A stretch of DNA of 64,000 nt from Elephas maximus indicus (Eukaryota > Chordata > Mammalia > Proboscidea > Elephantidae). Made by a program: the position numbers and the translations under genes. Location of the stretch: assembly GCF_024166365.1 (NCBI RefSeq), contig NC_064843.1:59110532-59174531 (forward strand), in the 5' to 3' direction. Numbering within the stretch: position 1 is the stretch's first letter; the number at the start of each line of letters is the position of its first letter. Below, one piece after another: positions 39,301 through 51,300 of the stretch. The notes under the pieces are model-generated. The model worked only from the letters and a program-made list of their open reading frames with translations, made no database searches and was not told the DNA's origin.

Positions 39301-42300
39301 TAGGAAAGGCCACACAAAAGCAACCCATTGTAGGGCAGGCCATCCCCTGGCTTTCCTAGCCTTGGTTCTTTTATTCTTGGAGGTTAACTTCCCCCTCCCA
39401 ATCATTTTACCAGTCCAAAACTGTCATTAACAATTAGTCCTTCAGTAGGGCAAAAGAATCCTAAAGGTGAGATTACTCAGTTACCAGCCATTCAGGTCTA
39501 CTGCAGTTGTTCATCTGATCTGGTCCCACCAAAAAACCTACTGCTGTCGAATCGATTCCAACTCATAGCGACCCTATAGGACAGAGTAGAACTGCCCCAT
39601 AGAGTTTCCAAGGAGTACCTGGCGGATTTGAACTGCCAACCTCTTGGTTAATAGCTGTAGCACTTAACCGCTATGCCACCAGGGTTTCCCTGACCTAGTC
39701 AGGTTCTCCAAAAGTCATGTCGGCTTCACCCTTTCTACTGTCTGATAAAATTTAACTGAGAAGATTATTCCTTTTCTCTGAGCCTCACAAGGTATTAGCA
39801 GGGCAAAACCTTTAAGGGACTTTAGATTCAGCCACCGTACACCCCCTTAGTCCACTCTCTTACACTTACAGCTTCTACAATTACAGTTCTTACCAAACCA
39901 AACCCACTGTCACTAAGTCGATTCTGACTCACAGCGACCATATAGGACAGAGTAGAACTGCCCCACAGAGTTTCCAAGGAGCGCCTGGTGGATTCAAACT
40001 GCTGACCCTTGGGTTAGCAGCCATAGCACTTAACCACTACGCCACCAAGGCTTCCGTGGTTCTTATAGTCACAGTTAACCCTGTTAACAGTTAACACAAC
40101 TGAATCCTATAATCCTGTCAGGATCTTCCCCCACTTCAACTCATGAATGCACCCAGGTGATCACCACAGGCGAGCATACGAAACTGTCTGCTCGCCTGCT
40201 CCCTTTAACTTTCAGTCCTGGAAGGGGGTTCCCTTGGGCGCTGACTTCTTAAACGAGAATGAGTATTTTTCTTGTTTTCCGTAGGATTTATTAAGCAACT
40301 TCCGAAGTGTTCTGGTGAGACACTTGATATGTTACTTATACACTTGAGTGAAAAAAAAAGAAAGATGGGGGCAATTTGTGACCCATGATGTGCCCAGGCA
40401 TGGTGGCCAGCACCTCTTCCTGCTCTTGGCTGGACCAGTGCTGTCCCCTAACTGCTGTTCCACATTCTTGATTCTTTGGGTTTTACCTGTGGCAGCAGAC
40501 AGGGAGAGGAACAGCTGTTCAGTTCCTCTCCAGTCCCTCTCTCAGCGTGACATCTGCATCACAACCGAGTGCTCACCTCAGAACAGGAGACGGGTGTGAC
40601 CCAGAAAAGCTCATTCAATATCAGAATGTACACTTGTGCAGTAGAGAATTAACCTTGCCCCAAAAGAGGTCTGGCCTTTGCCCTTAACTCCTAGGACGTG
40701 ATCTGTAAGCCCCTGGGATGTCCTCCCTGAGAAGAGTGTCTTTGTTTACCTGGGGGCCTTGGGCCACACTAGGGATGGTCTCTGCTAACAATGTGATTTA
40801 TGTATGGTACAGGCTTGGGGCCACAGTGGTATCAGCTCGACTTCTTGAGGAGCTGGAGACTAAAGGTCAAACACATGAGTGGTCAGCCATGTATTTGAGA
40901 CTGAGCCCCAATAAAAAGTCTGGATACCAAGGCCCAGGTGAGCTTCCCTGATTGGCAATAAACTGTGTGTATGGTCACACATCATTGCCGGGAGGAGTTA
41001 GTGCTGTCCACGACTCCACTGGGAGAAGACAACTGGAAGGTTCTGCTTGTAACTTTCCTGTACTCTTACCCGTGTGCTTTTTTTCCTTGGCTGATTTTAA
41101 TCTCTATCCTTTTGCTGTAATAAACTGTAACCATGAGTATAGCAGCTGTCAGTGAATACTGTGAGTCTTTCTAGTGAAGCATCAAGCCTGAGGGTGGTCT
41201 TGGAGACTCCTAAACTTGCAATTGGTTCCATAAGTGAGGGTGGCACTGGGAATTCCCAAACTTTGCAATACTTTAGTATTTAGAGGTGAAAAAAAAATCT
41301 CTGTAATACAAAGTAGAGAAGGTAAAGTAATACCAGAGCTGTCCTGGCTGGTGGGATGTGTAGAAGATGGGAAGTGATGCAGTGACTTTCACCTGTACCC
41401 TCTCCAGGTGTATCAGAGTTTCCCAGTGCTTTGGGCCCAAGATTTTTATATTTCTCAGAAGTGGACATGGGGTAATAAAGTTTAAGAATTACCATCTTAG
41501 AATCCTAGATTTAAGACTCAAATTGGAAGGTCACCTACATCAGTATCTACCAGAGTTTGATGCCCAGGCTGGACCAGTCCCCATACTCAACGAGAGGATG
41601 CTCACCCGGAAGCTCGGTTGATCAGGTTATCTCCCATCAGCTTCTCAGGGGCCCCTCTCTGAAAACTGTGGGGTGAGAAGCAGGGCCTCACTTGTCTCAA
41701 AGTTTCATCCCTTAAAATCAGCTAGGCGGAAGCAAATGTAAGACTGGAGCTGGTCCACACAGGAGCCTCCATTCTGGCATGGATTTGAAGCACACTGGTT
41801 TCCATCATAAGCAATCCAGAACTGCATGGTCCTCTCCATGCTCATGAAGATCTCCCTGGTTTCCTCAGATGAGTACTGTTCCTCCTTGCACTCTCTCTCC
41901 CATAACCCTGATCTCAGTTTTTCCAAGAATGAGTTGGCTCACCTTTGCCTGTATAAGATGCTGTTGGCCTCCTCCTAGTTTATGAAAAGATTATGGGGTT
42001 TATTAGGGAAGTAACAGGTTACAGTTCAGGCTCAGGAACACTCAGGATACTTTTCTTCCATCAGGACAGCCTCTTCTCAGCTGTGCCCACAGGCAGGCCT
42101 CTCCTGGCCATTTGCATCTTGGCCCAGCCTCTGCCCTGCTCAGGCAAGTGTTACAAAGCTCTTTTAGCTCTGCCAGTAAGTGCCCAGAGGCCTCTAACTC
42201 CACTGATGAGCCTCGGCCCAAGGCGCTCAGCTCTAGTTTCATGGATTAGCAAACCTAGCTCCACCAGTTGCCCAGAGACACCCTACTATGCCAGCAAGCC

Positions 42301-45300
42301 TTCTGCCTGAAGGCACTTAACTTTCTCACTCCATGGGCTGGGCAGCCCGCAACACCGGCTCCTGCCAGTCTTCTGGCTGTGCTGCCTCTGCAGCTGACGT
42401 TTCTCTGCTGCCACTTCTTGCTGTCTTCAGTGTTACCCCTCTTTCTCTCTCTCTGTCTCCTGGTTCCAGGAGCTTCTCAGTGCAGGTATCCCAGGTCCAA
42501 AGGACACACTCTGCTCCTGCATCTTCTTCCTTGGTGGTGGTGAGATCCTCTCCTTTTGCCTCTGGGATGGCTCATTTTAAGTTTATTGAGATGGCAGAAC
42601 TGACCATCCCCTTGGTGGGCCACAATTACTCATTTCCACAGTCCCACCCAGTCACCTCTGTGGGAGTTACAAGACCATGGCGAGAAAGTCCACACAAAGG
42701 TCGTCCATCACAGCACTGAACCCTCAGTTTGGGCCGCAGCCTCTTCTCCAAGTGCCCATCCCACCCTTTGCTTACATCTGTCTTGACACTGACCAGGTGG
42801 TATTGAAATTAGCTAGGTGTTTCCCCTTTAGAATTCATATTTGTCCCCCTAACAGCTATCACAAAACTTGGCATGGTACAGGTGTTCACTAGGTGTTCAT
42901 AGCCTCCAAATTGAGGTTTGTGGTCTGATTTTGGCACTTAGTGGGGTCAGGGTAGGGAGAGAGGGCATTGCTGTTCATCCATATGTAAATACAGCCATTT
43001 CCAAGTCTTCTGTCTGCCTTGTCTTAATTCATGGGAATGGGGGCTTTTCTCAGCCGTGGCTTCCAAGAATGGCCAGAAGCCCAGTGGTAGTGGCCACTGG
43101 GTTCTGCTACATTAAGGCCCAAGGACATTTAGAAGCATGTAGGAATGTGCTTTGTTTCACTCTTGATTTATTATATAAAAATGATACTACTGCTGGCCTT
43201 TCGTTCTTCAGTTGACCTTTCTGCCTAATTTTCATGTAATACGGTAAAAATTATATATATCATTAAATGTCACTATTCACTCTGTGAATTTTACTTAATG
43301 ATTATGCTATAGAATATTTATGCGTATTTATCCTTTATTTGAACCTTGTATTTGTGTGAATTCTATTTCTGTTTTTACTATATATGTATTTACTGAATTT
43401 GGATTTATTTGAATTTTGATTTTTTACTTACAATTCTAAAGCTGGAAACCACGGTGGCATAGGGGTTAAGTGCCATGGCTGCTAACCAAAAGGTCGGCAG
43501 CTCGAATTTACCAGGTGCCCCTTGGAAACTCTATGGGGCAATTCTACTCTGACCTGTAGGGTGGCTACGAGTCGGAGTCAACTCGATGGCAACGGATCTG
43601 GCTTTTTGGGTTTATTCTAAAGCTGCTCATTTAAAATAATTTATGCATTGATCATATAACCAAGCAAGAATCTAGAAGAAATTGCTAGGTATTAATATTT
43701 TGAAAAATGATGGATAAAGAGCTAAGTTTTGAAAAATACATTGGATGTGATACATAGGCAAAACCTTAAGTCTCAGGCAAGGAACTGACATAATTGTGGG
43801 AGTAGAATGTTTTAGTCTGTGATAAAAATATTATAGTATGCATTAACATTTGATACTGGATTTGATATATTTTCAAAATAATTGACTGCTGTTTTCTATA
43901 AAAAAACAACCCTAGGGCCAGTTGGATCTCTTACGGAGCAATACGGGCCTTCTGTATAGAGTAAAAGACTCTCAGAATGCTGGGTAAGCACCTATTTTTT
44001 TTTTTTAAGGAAGTTTTAATGATTACAAAAGTAATGTATGTGTTGGAAAAGAAGCCAATACAAAATCGCATAATGTAAACCTGTGTCATCCCCGCCCCCT
44101 TTCATGAGTCCCATTTCCTAGAGATAACCACTCTTAATCTCTTTTTCTTTTCTTTTCTTTTTTTAAACAAAAATTGGATCATGCTATCCATACTGTTTTG
44201 TACCTTGTTTTTTTCACTTACTATCTGTTGGACATCTTTTCATGTTGGTACATACAGATCTGTCTCATTCTTTTTAAGGTAAGCACTTGTTTTGGTAAAT
44301 AAGTCAATTTGGTGACATTGTCTGCTTGTTCATTTGAGTAGTCATGTAGATTGATAGACTAATCTGTACCCCTTTGCCTTTTTAATTCTTCTTTATTTCC
44401 TTGCAGTAAAATGAAGGGATCAGATAACCAAGAAAAACTAGTATATCAAATCATAGAGGATGCAGGAAATAAAGGTAAGCGTGTGAAGGGACCAGAGAGG
44501 AATTGAAATCTGGCTTTCCAAGGTATTGATGAGTATGTTGCGTCTGCTGCCATTTGTGTCAAAATGCGAGGAAGAGAATATAGCATATGTATGCTTGAAG
44601 GACCCCAGAGTGATGCAGTTGTTGCTTCAAGGGAGGCAGGAACTAGACAGCTGTGGCCAGAGATGGAAAGAGACTTCTGGATTCTGGACCTCATAAATGT
44701 ATTGTCTGTTCAAAATAAATAAATTAAAACTTAGGTTTTTTTAATCCTAACTTTTTAACTATATGACTTTGGACAAATGACTTAAACTTTGTGGGCCTTG
44801 GTTTCTTGACCTTCTCTGTTAATTGTGGATAATAGTATCTCTTTGGTTGTTCTATGAGAATGAAGTATAACACAGATAAACTGCCTAGAACGGTATGGTA
44901 TGTCTGACGTATCAGATGGTATCAACAGCTCCTTAGTTCCCCTGCTGTCCCCCTTTAGAACGATTTCTGAATTACTGCTATTACCGTTTAGGATCTATTT
45001 GACTCATTGATATTAGCTTGAACAATTATGATGTGATCTTAAATTGTACACTTAATTCTTATATTCATGAGAATTAAATTAACATCTGAAAAATACGAGA
45101 AAGCCATTCTCAATTAAAAAAAATTTCTTTGTCATGTCTCTACATTGGGAAGAAAATATAGCGAGGTATTTTTTCATAAAATTCCCTGTTCATATTCAAC
45201 AGCACTTTCTTCTTTGAGGGAAAAAATCATAGCTTCTGACGAAGGGCTTTTAGTAGCTGTAAGAACCACAGCTTTTCTTATTCCATCTCACAGGTATACC

Positions 45301-48300
45301 TGTTGCTGTCGAGTCAATTCTGACTCATAAGGACCCTATAGGACAGAGTAGAACTGCCCCGTAGGGTTTCCAAGGAGCAGCTGGTAGATTTGAACAGCTG
45401 ACCTTTTGATTAGCAGCCAAGCTCTTAACCACTGCACCACCAGGGCTCCTCTGACAGGTATGGTATTGTAATAAATAATGGGTATACGTGAGTCAGAACT
45501 GACTTGGTGGCACCTAACAACAACAACAACATACATGCGCATAGTTGCTCACCTGAAGGTTTTCTTGCTTCCAGTTGAGGGTGGCCACTGACCTGACCCA
45601 AATCTAAGCTTGTTTCTCACGTTTACATCTAAAGTGAAAATATCAGAGAACAGAGACTGTGGTGTTCAACTTATTTACTTTCTTATAGGAATATGGAGCA
45701 GAGATATCCGGTACAAAAGTAACTTGCCACTAACAGAAATCAACAAAATTCTAAAGAATTTGGAAAGCAAAAAGCTTATCAAAGCTGTTAAGTCTGTGGC
45801 AGTGAGTAGCTTTCTCTTTTTTCCCCAAATATTCACATCAATGTTTGTTGCTCCAAATGTGTTAGGGGTTTTTATTGTTCTTTAAGCTATGTCATGATTG
45901 GAAACAAATGGTTGAAACAGGTTTTTTAAAATTTAGTTCATTTTGGATTGGTTTTTAGATTCTATGTAGATTTGTCACTGCCTCGTGATGTTTTACCCAC
46001 TCAGAAATCTAAAGTATTTTACTCTCTTCAGTGAAGAATTTTTGGAGTCAGGAGCATTTTTCCGAACTCAGTGGCATGTAAAATGATTTATTCTCACATA
46101 TTAACTTGCTTATTCAACAAAAACTTACTGAGCATTTGCTATGTGCTGGGCACTGTTGTAGGTGCATGGGATAAACCAGTGAACAAGTCAAAGATCCCTG
46201 CCCTGATGGAGCGTCTGTTCCGGTGCTTGGTGTTTCTCCTCTTCTCATCCCGCACTGCCCCGTCACCTCCTTCATGTGCTCCCTGATCCAGAGCTGCTCC
46301 TTCAGTGACATCAGCTGCTGACCTCTGAGCTCTAGACTGAAGTCTGGTGCTTCCAGATTTCAGCATATAAGAATTAGATGTTTATCAGTGACTTATATAT
46401 CAAATTATATTTATTTTTTACTACTTTCCTAATTTAGAATATTATTTCCCTTCCGTATTTTCTAATGGAAATTTTCAAATATATACAAAGGTAGAGAAAA
46501 TGATATTATGAACCCCCAAGTCCCCATCACTTAGCTTGATTTTCCTTCTATACCTTTTTTTTAATAAGAGCTTTATTAAGATATAATTTATACACTGTAA
46601 AATTCATCCTTTTAAAGTATACAATTCAGTGGTTTTTGATATAGTCACAGAATTGTACAACCATCACCACCATGTTCCAGATCCTAGTTCATGAAGTATC
46701 AGTACCTCATTCCTTTTTATTACAGAATAAAATTCTGTTTTAAGTATATACATTTTTGTTTATCCATTTGTCAGTAGATGGACTTCTCCATCTTTTCAAG
46801 GGTTGAAATGATCTTAGTTAGATCTTAATGTAAAGTGCAAAACTGTAAAACTTCCTGAAGCAAACATAGAAAATCTGCACGACCTGGGGTTTGATGGTGA
46901 GTTTTTAAATACGACACTATAAGTACAATCCATGAAATGAAAAAATGGTGAGTTGGGCTTTATTAAAATGTAAAACGTCTGCTCTGCAAAAGATGCTGAC
47001 AAGATAATAAAAAGATAAGTTGGGTACTAGGAGAAGATATTTGCAAACACCTATGTGGTAAAGGACTTGTATCTAAAATATACAAAGAACTGTTAAAACT
47101 CAACAATGAGAAAACAACCCAAGTTGTTGAATTAGTGTATGTTGTGCTATGTATATTCCCAACAACAAGAAGTAAATTACTAAAACAACAACAAAAAACA
47201 ATTAAAAATGAGCAAAAGCTCTGAACAGAAACCTCACCAAAGAAGATATTGTTCCTAGTTGCCACTGAGTTGATTCTGAGTCACATTGACCCTGTGGGTG
47301 CAGGTAGAACTCCACCCTGTGGTTTCCAAGGCTGCGACCTTTTGGAAGCAGATCGCCAGGCCTGTCTCCTGAGGTGCCTCTGGGTGGTTCTGACTGCCAA
47401 CCTTGCGGCTTAACCATTTCTGCCACCCAAGGACTCCAGAGAAGGTATACTACTGACCAATCAGGATATGAAGAAATGCTCAACATTATTTTTCATTATT
47501 TAAGTGCAGATTAAAACAACAAGGAGATACCACTGCACACCTGTTAAAAAATCCAAAAAACTGAATACCTGCTGCTGGCAATTTGCAGGGCAACAGAAAT
47601 TCTCATTCGTTGCTGGTGGGAATGCAAATTGAGCATAATTCCCACAGCTTAAGTGTGGGCTGCACTTTCAGCCAGGCGATCAAGGCTCACATCAATAGTG
47701 ATAAGGTGTGTTGATGGTATGTATAATGTCTTAATATGATGTGACGAGAGGCACTTTAGCTCTGTGGTCTTCCTCCCAAAAACGCATTGTTGTTGTTGAT
47801 TGTTAGGTGCTGTCGAGTCGGTTCTGACTCATAGCGGCCCTGTGTACAACAGAACAAAACACTGCCCGGTCCTGTGCCATCCCCACAATTGTTGCTATGC
47901 TTGAGCCCATCATTGCAGCCACTGCATCATTCTATCTCACTGAGAGCCTTCCTCTTTTCCGCTGACCCTGTACTTTACCAAACATGATGTCCTTCTCTAG
48001 GGACTGATCCCTTCTGACAACATGTCCACGGAATGTGAGACGTAATCTCACCATCCTTGCTTCTGCGGAGATTCTGGCTGTGCTTCTTTCAAGACGGATT
48101 TGTTCATTCTTTTGGCAGTCCTTGGTATATTCAATATTTTTCACCAGCACCACAATTCAAAACCATCAATTATTCTGTCTTCCTTATTCATTGTCCAGCT
48201 TTCACGTGCCTGTGAGGCAATTGAAAACACCGTGGCTTGGGTTAGTCTTCAAGGTGACGTTTTTGCTTTTTAACACTTTAAAGAGGTCTTTTGCAGCAGA

Positions 48301-51300
48301 TTTACCGAATGCAATGAGTCATTTGACTTCTTGACTGCTGCTTCTGTGAGTGTTGATTGTGGATCCAAGTAAAATAAAATCTTTGACAACTTCAGTCTTT
48401 ATCATGATGTTGCTTACTGGTCCAGCTTTGAGGATTTTTGTTTTCTTTATGTTGAGGTGTGATCCATATTGAAGGCTGTGGTCTTTGGTCTTCATCAGAA
48501 AGTGCTATAAGTCCTTTTCACTTTCAGCAAGCAGTGTTGTGTTATCTGCATATTGCAGGTTGTTAATGAGTCTTCCTCTAATCCTGATGCCTGTTCTTCA
48601 TAAAGTCCAGCTTCTTAGATTATTTGTTCAGCGAACAGATTGAATAAGTATGGTGAGAGGATACAACCCTGAAGCACACCTTTCCTGACTTTAAACCATG
48701 CAGTATCCCTTTGTTCTATTCAAACGACTGCCTCTTGAGCTATGTACAAGTTCCTCATGAGCACAATTAAATGTTCTGGGATTCCCATTCTTTGCAATGT
48801 TATCTGTAATTTTTTATGATCCACACAGTCGAATGCCTTTGGCATAGTCAATAAAACACAGGCAGACATCCTTCTGGTATTCTTTGCTTTCAGCTAGGAT
48901 CCATCTGACGTCAGCAGTGGTATCCCTGGTTCCACGTCCTCTTCTGAATCCAGCTTGAATTTCTGGCAGTTCTCTGTATACATAGTGCTACAGCCACTTT
49001 TGAATGATCTTCAGCAAAATTTTCCTTGTGTGTGATGTTAATGATATTGCTCAATAATTTCCACATTCTGTTGGGTCACCTTTCTTTGGAATAGGCATAA
49101 ATATGGATTTCTTCCAGTTGGCCAGGTAGCCGTCTTCCAAATTTCTTAACATAGACGAGTGAGCATTTCAGTGCTGCATCTGTTTGTTGAAACATCTCAA
49201 TTGGTATTCCATCAATTTCTGGAGCCTTGTTTTTCCCAATGCCTTTGGTGCAACTTGGACTTCCTCCTTCAGTACCATCAGTTCCTGATCATACACCACC
49301 TCCTGAAATGGTAGAACGTCAACCAGTCCTTTTTGTATGATGACTCTGTGTGTTCTTTCCACCTTCTTTAGATGCTTCCTGCATCACGTAATATTTTCCC
49401 CATATAATCCTCAATATTGTAACTTGAGGCTTGAATTTTTTCCTCAATTCTTTCAGCTTGAGAAATGCTAAGTGTTTTTCCCTTTTGGTTTTCTAACTCC
49501 AGGTCTTTGCACATGTTATTATAATACTTTGTCTTCTCGAGCCACCCTTTGAAATCTTCTGTTCAGCTCTTTTACTGCATCATTTCTTTCATTTGCTTTA
49601 GCTACTTGACGTTCAAGAACAAGTTTCAGAGTCTCGTCTGATATCCATTTTGGTCTTTTGGCCTGTCAGTTTGTGTCATACTGTGGGGGCTTGTGTGTGG
49701 GTGTGATGCTAGAAGCTATGCCACCAGTATTCAGGTACCAGCAGGGTCTACTCACGGCGGACAGGTTTCAGCTGAGCTCCCAGACAAAGACAGACTAGGA
49801 AAAAGGACCCAGCAGTCTACATCTGAAAAGATTTAGCCAGTGAAACGCTTATGAATAGCAGCAGAACATTGTTTGATGTCATGCTGGAAGATGAGCACCT
49901 CCGGTTGGAGGGCACTTAAAAGACGACTGGGGAAGAGCTGCCTCCTCAAAGTAGAGTCAGTCTTAATGACGTGGATGGCATCAAGCTTTTGGGACCTTCA
50001 TTTGCGGATGTGGCACAACTCAAAATGAGAAGAAACAGCTGTGAGCATCTGTTAATAATAGGAATGAGGGGTGTAGGAAATATGAATCTAGTAAATTGGA
50101 AGTCATCAAAAATGAAATGGAACACATAAAGATCAATATCCTAGGCATTAGTGAGCTGAAATGGGGTGGTATTGGCCATTTTGAATCAGACAGTCATATG
50201 GTCTACTATGCCAGCAATGACAAATGGAAGACGAAGGGCTTTGCAGTCATTGTCAAAAAGAACATTTCAAGATCTATCCTAAACTATAATGCTGTCAGTG
50301 ATAGGATAATATCCCTACGCCTACAAGGAAGACCAGTTAATATGACTGTTATTCAAATTTACGCACCAACCACTAAGGCCAAAGATGAAGAAACTGGAGG
50401 TGTTTACCAGCTTCTGCAGTCTGAAATTAATTGAACATGCCATCAGGATACATTGATAGTTACTGGTGATTGGAACGGGAAAGCTGGAAACAAAGTAGAA
50501 GGGTCAGTAGTTGGAAAATATGGCCTTGGTGATAGAAATGATGTCAGAGGATGTATGATAGAATATTGCAAGACCAATGACTTCTTTGTTGCAAATACCT
50601 TTTTCAACAAAGTAAATGGCGACTATACACACGGACCTCGCTGCATGGAATACACAATAATCAAATCAAGTACATCTGTGGAAAGAGACAATGGAGAAGC
50701 TCAATTATCAGTTAGAACAAGGCTAGGTGCCCACTGTGGGAACAGACCATCAATTGCTCATATGCAAGTTCAAGTTGAAGCTGAAGAAAATCAGAACAAG
50801 TCCATGAGAGCCAAAGTACGACCTTGAATATATCCCACCTGAATTTAGAGACCATTTCAAGAATAGATTTGACGCATTGAGCACTAATGACCAAAGACCA
50901 GACAAGTTGTGGAATGACATCAAGGACATCATACATGAAGAAAGCAAGAGGTCATTAAAAAGACAGGAAAAAAAAAAAAAAAACCCACACATTATTGCAA
51001 TCTAATCATTAGAAAAACATCAATCAAGTCCCAATTGAGGGATGTTCTAGAAAATACCTGACCGGTAATTTTCAAAACCAACAAGGCCATCATAAATAAG
51101 AAAAGTCTGAGAAATTGTCACAACCAAGAGGAGCCTACAGAGAGGTGACGGTTAAACGTAATATGCTATCCTGGATAGGACCCTGGAACGGAAAAACAAG
51201 ATTGAAAAAAAACTGAGGGAATTTGAATAAAGTATAGAAGTGAGTAATAATAATGTATTAATGCCGAGTCACTGATTCTGACTAATGTACCATGCTTAAT

